The notes below the pieces were generated by a model. The model was given only the letters and a program-made list of their open reading frames with translations. It was not told where the DNA came from and did not search any database. Below, one piece after another: positions 36,753 to 45,866 of a DNA stretch of 64,000 bases. The position numbers and the translations under genes are program-made. Each line of letters opens with the position of its first letter. Positions within the stretch are counted from its first letter, which is position 1. Location of the stretch: the NCBI GenBank assembly GCA_044223975.1, contig JBGALI010000007.1, forward strand, positions 138,927-202,926. Reading direction: 5' to 3'. Source of the stretch: CAZCPB01 sp044223975 (GTDB lineage: Bacteria > Planctomycetota > Phycisphaerae > Phycisphaerales > UBA1924).

Positions 36753-36971
36753 TCAGAACAACGCGTAAATGAACGGGCCCGCCGCCGTGGTGCTCAAGAC
36801 CAGCAGCACGCCGATGGCCAGGAGCGCGACGACAATGGGGGTGACCCACCATTTCTTATTGTCGCGCATGAAGTCCCAGAGTTCCGAGATGAACCCCTGT
36901 TCGGCCTGGCCAGCCTGGCGCGCGAAATCGTCGCTCGACGGGGACGGGGGCTGCTTGGGCTGGTCGGTCAT
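36753..36971 (-). CDS. Small DUF5989-type membrane protein
   Basis: A 72-residue protein. A polar N-terminus is followed by 'FISELWDFMRDNKKWWVTPI', which leads into one transmembrane helix ('VVALLAIGVLLVLSTTAAG') and the end 'FIYALF'. The WDFMRxNKKWWxxP pattern is characteristic of DUF5989 proteins, found near exopolysaccharide or carbamoyltransferase genes in some bacteria. A GGAG site precedes ATG 36971. It lies convergent to ftsI. Confidence 0.7.
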   Translation of the reverse strand: MTDQPKQPPSPSSDDFARQAGQAEQGFISELWDFMRDNKKWWVTPIVVALLAIGVLLVLSTTAAGPFIYALF

Positions 36972-37104
36972 GGTCGCTCCGTCGTAGGGCAGGGATGCTC
37001 CATGATAGATCGGCACGGACGCACGGCCTGCTTTGCGCATCTTGGGATACCGGACCGCCAATCCCGTGCCTTGCTTCTGAACGCAGTCCCGCCACAATGT
37101 GCGG

Positions 37105-38100
37105 ATGCCCGAGCCCGAGACGATCCCGCCGGCCCCCCGTGCCCACGCCCAGCCGTCGGACGGGCCCGTTCTGCCCGAGGTAAAGCAGCACCTTGCGACC
37201 GCCGCCAAGCCCGTGATCGGTCGGGTGGTTTCAACGGCGCGTTGCACCGCCGGCCAGGGCAGCAAGGCCGCGTCGTTCGTGCGGCACGTTGCCATTGACG
37301 TCAGCGGTACCCCGCTCGGGGGGGCGATTCTCCCGGGCCAGAGCTTCGGGGTGATCCCGCCCGGCGTTGATGACCGGGGCCTTTCCCACAAACTTCGCCT
37401 GTACTCCGTCGCATCCCCGACCGGCGGCGAGGACGGCACGGGCAACATCATCGCCACGACCGTCAAACGCACCATTGATGAGCACAACGAGACGCACAAG
37501 CTCTTTCTTGGCGTCGCGAGCAACTACATCTGCGACCTTCACCCCGGCGACCCCGTCACGCTCACCGGCCCCAGCGGCAAGCGCTTCGTGCTGCCCGTCA
37601 CCCCGGCACTCCACGACTATGTTTTCGTGGCGACCGGCACCGGCATCGCCCCGTTCCGCGGGATGATCACCGACCTCCTTCGCGCCGGCGTGCCGTCGCG
37701 GATCACGCTCATCCTCGGCTCCGCGTACGCCTCGGACCTTCTCTATCACCACGACTTCCTCGACCTTCAGAAGAAGCACGCAAACTTTCGCTATCTCAGC
37801 GCCGTCAGCCGCGGAGTGCAGGACGACGGGCATGGGCCGATGTACGTGCAGGACCGATTCTCGGCGGACCACGGCGAGATGCGGTCCATCCTCGAGAGCC
37901 CGCGCACGCTGATCTACATGTGCGGCATCGCCGGGATGGAACTGGGGATCTTTCAGAAGCTTGCCGCGATGCTCAAGGGCGAGGCGTTGGAGCAGTACCT
38001 GGGCATCGACGCCGAGGCGAGCGATACTTCGGCGTGGACGCGGCGGATGATTCATCGCCAGGTTCGCCCGACGCGGCGAGTGTTCATCGAGGTCTATTGA
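37105..38100 (+). CDS. Plant-type ferredoxin-NADP(+) reductase
   Basis: A 331-residue flavoprotein. The FAD-binding motif 'KLRLYSVAS' (RxYS) is followed by 'GDPVTLTGPSGKRFVLP', the NADP-binding 'FVATGTGIAPFRGMI', 'LILGSAYASDLLY' and 'IYMCGIAGMELGI'. The chain ends in tyrosine, the residue that stacks on the FAD isoalloxazine ring in plant-type FNRs. It transfers electrons between ferredoxin and NADP. A GTG at 37099 is in frame two codons earlier. Neither site has a strong ribosome-binding sequence. Confidence 0.88.
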   Translation: MPEPETIPPAPRAHAQPSDGPVLPEVKQHLATAAKPVIGRVVSTARCTAGQGSKAASFVRHVAIDVSGTPLGGAILPGQSFGVIPPGVDDRGLSHKLRLYSVASPTGGEDGTGNIIATTVKRTIDEHNETHKLFLGVASNYICDLHPGDPVTLTGPSGKRFVLPVTPALHDYVFVATGTGIAPFRGMITDLLRAGVPSRITLILGSAYASDLLYHHDFLDLQKKHANFRYLSAVSRGVQDDGHGPMYVQDRFSADHGEMRSILESPRTLIYMCGIAGMELGIFQKLAAMLKGEALEQYLGIDAEASDTSAWTRRMIHRQVRPTRRVFIEVY

Positions 38101-38310
38101 CGTCGGTGCGAAGGCTCAGGCGGTCTGGGCCTGCCGATTCGGCAGTTGGCTCGGTGCGGCACCCGCATCCCCAGGCCTTACCGCCTGAATCCCCGTCGGT
38201 TCAGCCGCCGAACTATGCAGGGCGGATCGCGTAATGAGGCACGGGTTACGCGGAACAACGGGGAACGCAGATTGCAGTCAAGAATGTCCAGGACACCGGA
38301 GCGCTAAGCC

Positions 38311-39168
38311 GTGAGCACGTTCACCAACAACGCGAAGACCGTCCTTCTGATGGGCGGGATGATGGGACTCTTCCTGGCCGTGGGGAGCATGTACGGCCAG
38401 CGAGGCATGATCATGGCGCTGGCGTTCGGCGGCGTCATGAACGTGGTCACGTGGTTTTTCTCTGACAAGATCGCCATCGCGTCCATGCGCGGCCACGAGG
38501 TTGGCCCGAACGATCCGGGGATCGCGGGTCAGCTCTACACGACCGTCGACAGGCTGCGCCAGCGGGCCGGGCTCCCCATGCCGCGGGTGTACATATGCCC
38601 GCACGAGGCGCCCAATGCTTTCGCGACCGGGCGCAACCCGAGCCACGCGGCGGTGGCGGTCACCGAGGGGGCCATCCGGCTGCTCGACGATCACGAGCTT
38701 GAGGGAGTCCTCGCGCACGAGCTGGCGCACGTCAAGAACCGCGATACGCTGACGTCGTGCATCGCCGCGACCCTCGCGGGCGTGCTGGCGTTCATCGCGC
38801 AGTGGGGGATGTACCTCGGTGGCGGGCGGGACACGCGTGACAGCGGCAACCCCCTGATCACGCTGCTCACGTTCATCATCGCCGCGGTGGGGGCGGCGAT
38901 CATCAAGGCCATGATCAGCCGCTCGCGCGAATATGTCGCTGACGCGGACGGGGCCACGATCGCGGGGACTCCCCTCGGCCTGGCCTCGGCGCTGCGGAAG
39001 CTGGAGGTGTATTCCCAGCGCATCCCGCTCCACAACCCCAACCCCGCGATGAACAACCTCTTCATCATCGAGCCGCTGACGGGCAACTCGCTCCTGAGCC
39101 TGTTCGCGTCGCACCCTCCCACCGAGAAGCGGATCGAGGCGCTGATGGGCATGGCGAGGCAGGCGTAG
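38311..39168 (+). CDS. htpX: HtpX membrane zinc metalloprotease
   Basis: A 285-residue M48B protease that degrades misfolded membrane proteins. Two N-terminal helices (about 10-26 and 33-50), the zinc motif HELAH with Glu, a downstream zinc ligand Glu in 'SRSREYVADADGA', and two further helices between them ('AATLAGVLAFIAQWGMYL', 'LITLLTFIIAAVGAAII'). GTG start. Length matches HtpX. Confidence 0.93.
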   Translation: MSTFTNNAKTVLLMGGMMGLFLAVGSMYGQRGMIMALAFGGVMNVVTWFFSDKIAIASMRGHEVGPNDPGIAGQLYTTVDRLRQRAGLPMPRVYICPHEAPNAFATGRNPSHAAVAVTEGAIRLLDDHELEGVLAHELAHVKNRDTLTSCIAATLAGVLAFIAQWGMYLGGGRDTRDSGNPLITLLTFIIAAVGAAIIKAMISRSREYVADADGATIAGTPLGLASALRKLEVYSQRIPLHNPNPAMNNLFIIEPLTGNSLLSLFASHPPTEKRIEALMGMARQA

Positions 39169-39201
39169 GGCTTTCCCGCGCGGCGGTGCCATAATCCGGT
39201 C

Positions 39202-39879
39202 ATGACCACCTACCTGATCACGGGAGCCAACCGCGGGCTCGGGCTCGAGTTCGCCCGCCAGCTTTCCAAGCGCAGCGGAGTCACGCTCGTCGGCACGGCG
39301 CGTGAGCCCGAGAAGGCGACCGAGCTTGCGCGGCTGGTCCACGAGGTCCTGCCCCTGGACGTGGCCGACCCCGCGAGCATTGGCTCGCTCGCCGAGCGGG
39401 TGAAGGACCGGCCGGTCGATGTGCTCATCAACAACGCGGGCGTGAGCGGCGAGGCCAAGAGCATCGAGAAACTCGGGGCCGAGGAGCTCGCCCGCGTCTT
39501 CATGGTCAACGCGTTCGGTCCGATGCTCGTGGTGCGGGCGCTGCTCAAGAACCTCCGCGCGGGGGCCAAGAAGACCGTCTTCAGCATCACCAGCCAGTTG
39601 GGCTCGATCGCCAACAACAAGGGCGGCTCGACGTACTCGTACCGCGCGAGCAAGGCCGCGTTGAACCAGTTGAACATGAGTCTGTCGAACGAGCTCAAGG
39701 GCGAGGGGTTTACGTGCGTGGTGGCGCACCCCGGCTGGGTGCGCACCGACATGGGCGGTCCTGAGGCCACGCTGGCGCCGGAAGAAAGCATCGCCGGGCT
39801 TCTCCGAATCATCGATGGGCTGAGGCCTCAGGATACGGGGAAGTTCTGCAACTATGACGGTGGAATGTTGCCGTGGTAA
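39202..39879 (+). CDS. Short-chain dehydrogenase/reductase, C-factor-like
   Basis: A 225-residue classical SDR: cofactor motif TGANRGLG at residues 7-14, 'VLINNAGVSG' (NNAG), an upstream Ser in 'FSITSQLGS', and catalytic Y-R-A-S-K. The NANRG-type start and the C-terminal 'PGWVRTDMGGPEA' resemble C-factor-like SDRs. Substrate unknown. It lies 33 bp after htpX on the same strand and may be read through. Confidence 0.85.
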   Translation: MTTYLITGANRGLGLEFARQLSKRSGVTLVGTAREPEKATELARLVHEVLPLDVADPASIGSLAERVKDRPVDVLINNAGVSGEAKSIEKLGAEELARVFMVNAFGPMLVVRALLKNLRAGAKKTVFSITSQLGSIANNKGGSTYSYRASKAALNQLNMSLSNELKGEGFTCVVAHPGWVRTDMGGPEATLAPEESIAGLLRIIDGLRPQDTGKFCNYDGGMLPW

Positions 39880-39966
39880 CGGGCCGGACCGGGGCCATTG
39901 CAACTTGCACCGGCACGCGCGGCCGAATGATTCGGTATCATGCCCGCACCAGCCGGAGGATCGCCG

Positions 39967-40587
39967 ATGCCAGACGATGTGGGTGTGACGGGCGGAGCCG
40001 AGAGTTCGCGCGGGTTTCCTCCCAGCGAGCCGCCGATGGACGAGCTTGCGCTGCACGAGCCGCCGGGGTGGCCCAAGGTGGTCGGCGTCATCAGCATCGT
40101 CTGGGGTTCGTTCTGGACGCTCTGCGGCGGCTGCGGTCTGGCGTGGCTGGCGATGATGCCCCAGTTCATGAAGGGCGCCGAGCAGCAGATGGGGGGCCCG
40201 ATGCCGGACGTGATGAGACCCGGCCCCTTGCAGATGGCCGCCAGCGCCATCGGGATGCTCGGCCCGATCCTACTCATTGTTGCGGGGATCATGACCGCGT
40301 CTCGCAAGCCCGCCGGCCGCTCGCTGCACGTGGTCTACGCCGTCTTCTCAATCGTCATGGTGATCATCAGCACCTTGCTTGGTATCCGCCAGCAGATAGC
40401 CATCAAGGCTTGGGCGACAGCCAACTCCGCCGACAAGTGGGCTCAGCAGGCTGACTCTCCGATCGGAATGGTGATCATGGTGCTCATGCTGGGCGTCGCC
40501 GCTGCCTGGCCGGTTTTCTGTTTGTGCTGGTTCGGCCTGGCCAAGAAGCGTCCCGAGCAGGGGTATTCAGAGCTGCAGGTCGTGTGA
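39967..40587 (+). CDS. Four-helix membrane protein, unknown
   Basis: A 206-residue protein with an acidic, proline-rich N-terminus (about 40 residues) and four hydrophobic segments: 'VGVISIVWGSFWTLCGGCG', 'AASAIGMLGPILLIVAGIM', 'VVYAVFSIVMVIISTLLGI' and 'IVMVLMLGVAAAWPVFCLC' in outline. The loop between the first two is methionine-rich ('MMPQFMKGAEQQM'). GGAGG is well spaced before ATG 39967. No family recognised. Its end lies just upstream of the tRNA-Gly promoter. Confidence 0.6.
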   Translation: MPDDVGVTGGAESSRGFPPSEPPMDELALHEPPGWPKVVGVISIVWGSFWTLCGGCGLAWLAMMPQFMKGAEQQMGGPMPDVMRPGPLQMAASAIGMLGPILLIVAGIMTASRKPAGRSLHVVYAVFSIVMVIISTLLGIRQQIAIKAWATANSADKWAQQADSPIGMVIMVLMLGVAAAWPVFCLCWFGLAKKRPEQGYSELQVV

Positions 40588-40599
40588 GATGTGGGTGGG

Positions 40600-40605
40600 T
40601 ATACT
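40600..40605 (+). promoter_or_regulatory. Probable -10 element of tRNA-Gly
   Basis: TATACT ends 10 bases before the first base of the tRNA, a sensible distance for transcription to begin at or just before the mature 5' end region. No good -35 match is found at 16-18 bp upstream, so the call rests on the -10 hexamer alone. Confidence 0.4.
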
Positions 40606-40615
40606 GAAAGCGTTC

Positions 40616-40687
40616 GCGGGCGTAGTTCAGTGGTAGAACGTCGCGTTCCCAACGCGAAAGTCAGGGGTTCGAGCCCCCTCGCCCGCT
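40616..40687 (+). tRNA. tRNA-Gly(CCC)
   Basis: A full cloverleaf. Acceptor GCGGGCG pairs with CGCCCGC, the D-stem is GTTC/GAAC, the anticodon stem is TCGCG/CGCGA around loop TTCCCAA (anticodon CCC, glycine), and the T-arm is AGGGG-TTCGAGC-CCCCT. Discriminator base is T. CCA is not encoded. The intact gene sits at the end of the four-helix membrane protein gene. Confidence 0.95.
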
Positions 40688-40798
40688 GTGTCCGATGAAG
40701 GCTGGCCGGTCGCCGAAGGGCTCGACCTGGGTCGCCCTGCGAACAGCAATGAAAGCGAGCCGATGGGAGTTCTCCGGCCCGGCGGGTTCACGCGGCCA

Positions 40799-43700
40799 TC
40801 ACGCCGAGATTGCGGGCGAAGGGATGCCGGCAAGCTTGCGTTCGGCCTGCTGGACGTCCACGCGCGGCAGCGTTACGGCCCCCGGGCGCGAGAACCGGGC
40901 CCGATGATCCATGTAACGTCCCAACGACCGCACCGCCTGGTCGGCGAAGCGAATCACCGGGATGCGCCGCTCGCGGAGCAGTCGCACGAGGGATTCGAAC
41001 CGCGGCCCCGAGTCGATTACGGCGACGATCGGCTTGTCGAAAGTGTTCGCCAGGCGGTGCAGCACGTCGGCGAGTGACTCGCGTTCCTGAAGCTCTTCCG
41101 GTGTGGTGGCCAGCGCCGGCGTGAGCGGCACTGCCGAAACCAGCATTGCGTCAATGGCCGGGCACTCGAGCATGGCGCGGGCGGCGCCTTCGTAGGCCGC
41201 CTCGCCCGCCATCGGCGTCAGATCGAGCGGGTTGCGCACGTTGACGAGCCCGGTCAGCTTGTTCTGCTCGAGCACCGTCGCAATCGCTCGGACCGTCGGT
41301 TCGGGCAGCGCCGGAAGCTGGACCTCGTACCGCGCCCCCCGGACGCGGTCTGCGATGCCCACGGCCTCGAACCCCGCGTTGGAGATTGCACCTAGTTCCG
41401 TGCCGCGGATCGGACGGTCGTGGAGCGCCGCCGACATCTCGATGATCTGCTCGAACTCCGCGAACGAGTCGGTGACCAGGGCCCCGGCGCTCGTGGCCCC
41501 TGCCTCGCAGATGTCGTAGTCGCCGGCGACCGACGCGGTGTGGCCAGCCGCGGCGTCGCGTCCCTGGTCGGTTCGGCCGGCCTTGTAGAACACAACGGTC
41601 TTGCCGTTGCCGGCGATCTTCCGGACCGCCTGCAGCATGTCGAGCCCGTCGAGGTCGTTGAAGCCCTCGACGTACACACCGATCGTGTGGATGTCCGCTC
41701 GATCGCCCACTGCACGCACCATGTCGGCGATCGTGAGGTCCGCCTGGTTGCCGATGGAGACCGTCAGCATGGGGTCGAGCGTCTCGAGGTTGCTCATGCG
41801 GCTGACGATGAACGCCCCGCTCTGCGACAGCAGGGCCACGCCGCGCCCGGGGGCATCGCGCCGCTTGTCGATCTTGCTGTCGGGAATGAAGAAGGTGTCG
41901 TACTTCCCCGGGCGCGACTGCACACCCAGGCAGTTGGGGCCCAGGAGCACCGGCCCGCCGCCCGGGGTAGCTCGCCCGCGTGCGAGCGCTTCACGCACCC
42001 GGCGCGGGATGTCGCGGCTGTCGCTGGTTTCCCCGGCCCCGCCGGGGATCACGATCGCCGAACGCACCTTGCCCGAGGTCACGCACTCGTCCACGATCTC
42101 GGGGAGTTGCCCCGCCGACGCGGCGATGACGAGCAGATCCGTAACTCCCGGGAGCGCCGAGATGGCGGGCACGCACTCCACGCCGTCGATCCGGTCCTGA
42201 CCTTCCTTAATGACGCGGAGCCGCGACCGATCGAACCCGCACGCCAAGATGTTGTTCAGGATGATGCGCCCGAAGTTCTGCCCCTTGACCGAGACCCCGA
42301 GCACGGCGATTGATCCGGGCTCGAGCATGTGCCGGATGTGCTCGATCGGGCGGGCCCGCGGGCGTGGCGTCGCGGGAGCGAGCCGCCCGCGCCCGTCCAG
42401 CGGCACCATGTGCTGACGGCGGAACGCGAACGGGTTGACCTCCAGCTCGCTCACGTCGGGCCCCGCCTCCCCGCGATCGACGCAGAAGCGGCGGGCCAGC
42501 GCGATGAACGCACGGAAGCAGCGCAGGAGCTCGCCGTCGGAGACGATCCGGCGGTGCCCCCGGGCCTGGCCCGAGATCATCTCGTAGGCGGCGGTGTGCC
42601 TGAACTGCTCGAAGAAGTCTTCGGCCGTTGTTTCGGTCGCGACGGCCTTGGCCACCGCCACGCCGGGGCGCATGGCGCGGGCCAGGTACTCGGTGTCGAC
42701 TCCGCCGAGCCCCGCGGCCACCACCGGGCCGAACTCGCGCGTCGCGCGGATGCCGACGAACAACTCCTCGCCCAGACCCTGCCCGCCGCGCTCGACGAAT
42801 TCCACTACGAGGACCCCGTCGACGCGTGCGCCGTGCCCGCGGTGCAGGGCGATGAGCCGGTCGATTTCACGCTTCACGGTCTCGTACCGCTTGGCGCAGA
42901 AGACCACGCCCTTGGCGTCGGACTTGTGCACGACGTCCGGCGAGACGATCTTCAGGACCACCTGCTCACCGGGGAACAGCGCGAGGGCCTCGTCGGAGAT
43001 CAGGCTGTCGACGCCAAGAAAGACGTGCTGCGGTGGCGAGATCGCGCCCACGAACTGCACGATCTGGTAGACCTCGTGCTCGTGGAGCTGGCGGCGGCCG
43101 GACTCGTAAACCTCGGCCAGGAGCCGCTCGACCGCGTGGGCCTCGGCCCCGGAGAGATGATCGTCCGCCTGCGTCCCGTCAAACGCGGGCCCGCCGGTCG
43201 TGTCGGGCGACTCGAGCTGCTCAGGTCCCAGCGTGTCCACCCAGTGGCGGACCGCCCTTGACGACCCTCCGCGGTCCAGTCCCCGGAGGTACGCGGCTGC
43301 CGCGCCGCGACCGATCCTCAGGGCGCGCCGATTCGCCTCGATCACCTTGTCGCCCTTGTCGGTGAACATCTCGGCGACGGACCTCTCCAGTTCTTCGGGC
43401 TCCAGTCCGAGGAACATCGAGGCGGCGCCGAGCATGACGATGTTGCTCGACCGCGCCGACCCGGCGCCACGCGCCAGCCGTTCGGCGTCCACGACCACGT
43501 GGCGCGGCAGCGCGGAGATGCGGTCGATGACCTGCTCCACCGGGGGGTAGTTTCCGATGTTGACGAACGCGTTGCTCGACGCAACGACGACTCCGTCGGG
43601 GCCCATCATGTGGACGTAGCGCAGCGCCTCGAGCGGCTCGACGGCGATGAGGAGGTCGACGCGCCCGACCGGGATCAAGTCCGAGTGGATCGGATCGTCG

Positions 43701-43864
43701 CCGAGGCGCAGGTGCGACTGCACCGCGCCGCCGCGCTGGCTCATCCCGTGCACCTCGGCCTGCTTGACGTGCATCCCGCGCTGCACCGCGGCGCCCGAGA
43801 TCGCCTTGGCGATCGAAAGAATGCCCTGGCCGCCCACGCCCGCCATGATGATGTTCTGCTGCAC
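40799..43864 (-). CDS. Indolepyruvate oxidoreductase beta subunit fused to NDP-forming acyl-CoA synthetase
   Basis: A 1021-residue fusion. Residues about 1-190 are the beta subunit of indolepyruvate:ferredoxin oxidoreductase (IorB), with 'GVGGQGILSIAKAI' and 'QRGGAVQSHLRLG'. About 240-490 form an ATP-grasp domain of the ACD beta type, 'VVLKIVSPDVVHKSDAKGV'. About 510-990 form the CoA-binding/ligase ACD alpha part, 'GSIAVLGVSVKGQNFGRIIL', 'LLGPNCLGV' and 'GHTASVAGDYD' with the likely phospho-His. Inferred role: oxidise aryl-pyruvates to aryl-acetyl-CoA and cleave the thioester to make ATP in one polypeptide with IorA, encoded 40 bp upstream. GTG start. In archaea these are separate proteins. 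Confidence 0.85.
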   Translation of the reverse strand: MQQNIIMAGVGGQGILSIAKAISGAAVQRGMHVKQAEVHGMSQRGGAVQSHLRLGDDPIHSDLIPVGRVDLLIAVEPLEALRYVHMMGPDGVVVASSNAFVNIGNYPPVEQVIDRISALPRHVVVDAERLARGAGSARSSNIVMLGAASMFLGLEPEELERSVAEMFTDKGDKVIEANRRALRIGRGAAAAYLRGLDRGGSSRAVRHWVDTLGPEQLESPDTTGGPAFDGTQADDHLSGAEAHAVERLLAEVYESGRRQLHEHEVYQIVQFVGAISPPQHVFLGVDSLISDEALALFPGEQVVLKIVSPDVVHKSDAKGVVFCAKRYETVKREIDRLIALHRGHGARVDGVLVVEFVERGGQGLGEELFVGIRATREFGPVVAAGLGGVDTEYLARAMRPGVAVAKAVATETTAEDFFEQFRHTAAYEMISGQARGHRRIVSDGELLRCFRAFIALARRFCVDRGEAGPDVSELEVNPFAFRRQHMVPLDGRGRLAPATPRPRARPIEHIRHMLEPGSIAVLGVSVKGQNFGRIILNNILACGFDRSRLRVIKEGQDRIDGVECVPAISALPGVTDLLVIAASAGQLPEIVDECVTSGKVRSAIVIPGGAGETSDSRDIPRRVREALARGRATPGGGPVLLGPNCLGVQSRPGKYDTFFIPDSKIDKRRDAPGRGVALLSQSGAFIVSRMSNLETLDPMLTVSIGNQADLTIADMVRAVGDRADIHTIGVYVEGFNDLDGLDMLQAVRKIAGNGKTVVFYKAGRTDQGRDAAAGHTASVAGDYDICEAGATSAGALVTDSFAEFEQIIEMSAALHDRPIRGTELGAISNAGFEAVGIADRVRGARYEVQLPALPEPTVRAIATVLEQNKLTGLVNVRNPLDLTPMAGEAAYEGAARAMLECPAIDAMLVSAVPLTPALATTPEELQERESLADVLHRLANTFDKPIVAVIDSGPRFESLVRLLRERRIPVIRFADQAVRSLGRYMDHRARFSRPGAVTLPRVDVQQAERKLAGIPSPAISA

Positions 43865-43904
43865 GGCGTACCCCCGCCTGACAACCCGCCCTCCAACCCG
43901 CCCG

Positions 43905-45602
43905 TCAATCCGCCTGGCGCGCGTGAACCGTCAGCGGCGTGCACGAGCACCCCGCGCCGCACGACGGCGCAGGCTCCCGCCCCTTGGCCTGACGCTTCAC
44001 GTGAATGCAGGCCCGTCGCGGTACGATCACGCTCAGGCCGCGGTGCTCGATCTCCCGCCGGATCAGCGCCACGTTCGCGTCGTGATTCTTCGGGAGCGGC
44101 TCGATGACGTGAAGATGTTCCGGGCTGACCCCCAGCCCGCGGATCACGTCGATCAGACGCTCTCCGCACGACATCGATTCCTGCGTCCCCGTCATCCCGA
44201 CCGTCGCGTTGTCGAGCACGAAGACCGTCATGTTCGCGTTGGCGTGCGCGGCACCGATCAGCGGGGTCATGCCGGAGTGCGCGAACGTCGAGTCGCCGAT
44301 GGTGCAGATCACGGGGTGGACCCCCGCCTGCGCCGCCCCGTGCGCCATCGCGATCGAGGCCCCCATGTCCACGCAGGAGTGCACCGCGCGGAACGGCGGC
44401 GCCACTCCAAGCGCGTAGCACCCGATGTCGCTGAACATGTACGCGTTGCCCAGCGGCGCCCCGGCCTCGACGATGGCGCGGAAGCTGTCGGCGTGCGGGC
44501 AGCCCTTGCACAGCTGCGGGGGACGCGCGGCCAGGCCCTGCAGCGGCTGGGCTGCGCCGACGAACGGAACGCCCAGCGCGGCGCTCACGCTGTCGGGGGT
44601 CAGTTCACCGTCGGGCGGCAGGTCTCCGCTGAGTCTCCCCTTGATGACCTTGCCCGGGAGGCCCAGGAGCCCGTTCAATCGCCGCTCGATGAACGGGTAC
44701 CCATCCTCAAACACGAACACCTCGTCGCAATGCTCGACGAGCTTGCGGATGTGCGCCACCGGGAGCGGGTAACGGCCGATGTGCAGCACGGAATCATCAT
44801 CCGAGTCGCCGACGGCCTCGGCCACGTAGTTCTGCGCGATGCCCGCGGTGATGATGCCGCGCCTGCCCGACAACCGCAGCCAGTTCGACGGCGAATCCTC
44901 GGAATCTCGGAGCAGCCTGGGCTGCAGGTCCAGCAGCCGCCGGTACCGGCGCCGCGCGTTGGTCGGGACCAGGACCCAGTCGTTGGGATCGGGGCGCGGG
45001 TACTCGGCGGGAGCGTGCCCGTTCAGCACCCGGGGGTCCGGCGCGTCGCCCTCCTGACCTCCACGGAGCACCACGTTGGCGCGGCTGTGACACAATCGCG
45101 TCACCATCCGCACCATCACCGGAAGCCCGACTTTCTCCGAGTATTCGAACGCCTCGTGCACCTGGTCGTACGTCTGCTGCTGCGTGCCGGGCTCGAAGAG
45201 AGGGAGCTGGGCAAACTCGTGGTAGTAGCGGGTGTCCTGCTCGTTCTGCGACGAGTGCATTCCCGGGTCGTCCGCGACGATGAGCACCAAGCCCGCGTTG
45301 ACCCCGGTGACCGCTGAACTCATGAACGGGTCGGCGGCCACGTTGAGGCCGACGTGCTTCATGCTCACGAGCGCACGCTTGCCGGCGTACGACATGCCGA
45401 GGGCTTCCTCGTACGCGACCTTTTCGTTGGCGGACCACAGCGCGCTGATGCCCGCCGAGGCTCCCACGCTTCGCACGTGCTCCTCGATGTACTCGAAGAT
45501 CTCGGTCGCCGGCGTTCCCGGGTAGGAGAACGCGCCGCCTATCCCGGCATCTATTGCCGCGCGGGCCGCGGCCTCATCGCCCAGGAGCAGTTCGCGGTTC
45601 AC
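43905..45602 (-). CDS. iorA: Indolepyruvate oxidoreductase alpha subunit, lacking the ferredoxin domain
   Basis: A 565-residue thiamine-diphosphate-dependent 2-oxoacid oxidoreductase subunit. 'AFSYPGTPATEIFEYI' and 'GLVLIVADDPGMHSSQNEQD' form the Pyr domain. 'LCKGCPHADSF' is followed by the TPP-binding region 'CTIGDSTFAHSGMTPLI' with 'LDNATVGMTGTQ'. Ordinary IorA continues with a C-terminal 2[4Fe-4S] ferredoxin domain; here the chain ends after 'SCGAGCSCTPLTVHA', with no CxxCxxCxxxCP series. GTG start with GGAG eight bases upstream. It pairs with the downstream beta/ligase fusion. Confidence 0.87.
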   Translation of the reverse strand: MNRELLLGDEAAARAAIDAGIGGAFSYPGTPATEIFEYIEEHVRSVGASAGISALWSANEKVAYEEALGMSYAGKRALVSMKHVGLNVAADPFMSSAVTGVNAGLVLIVADDPGMHSSQNEQDTRYYHEFAQLPLFEPGTQQQTYDQVHEAFEYSEKVGLPVMVRMVTRLCHSRANVVLRGGQEGDAPDPRVLNGHAPAEYPRPDPNDWVLVPTNARRRYRRLLDLQPRLLRDSEDSPSNWLRLSGRRGIITAGIAQNYVAEAVGDSDDDSVLHIGRYPLPVAHIRKLVEHCDEVFVFEDGYPFIERRLNGLLGLPGKVIKGRLSGDLPPDGELTPDSVSAALGVPFVGAAQPLQGLAARPPQLCKGCPHADSFRAIVEAGAPLGNAYMFSDIGCYALGVAPPFRAVHSCVDMGASIAMAHGAAQAGVHPVICTIGDSTFAHSGMTPLIGAAHANANMTVFVLDNATVGMTGTQESMSCGERLIDVIRGLGVSPEHLHVIEPLPKNHDANVALIRREIEHRGLSVIVPRRACIHVKRQAKGREPAPSCGAGCSCTPLTVHARQAD

Positions 45603-45866
45603 GGCATCATCTCCGCAGACCCCTTGCGTCGGGTGTCGCTGCGCTCAACGGTAGTGCGCTCCCCAGACGTTCCCGAGGCATGGGGCCTGGCCCGGCGGTG
45701 GGTCAGCGCCAGTGTAATCCCTTGGAATTCAGCCCGGGCGGCTGAGGTAGTCGCCGCAATTCCTTCACCTTGAAGCTCCGCTCTGGATTGGGGCCATTCC
45801 CGTGTCGATGGCTCCGTGCCAGGCCGCCCACCGGGGGGATTGGCGGCAGGCGCACGGAATCGCCAA

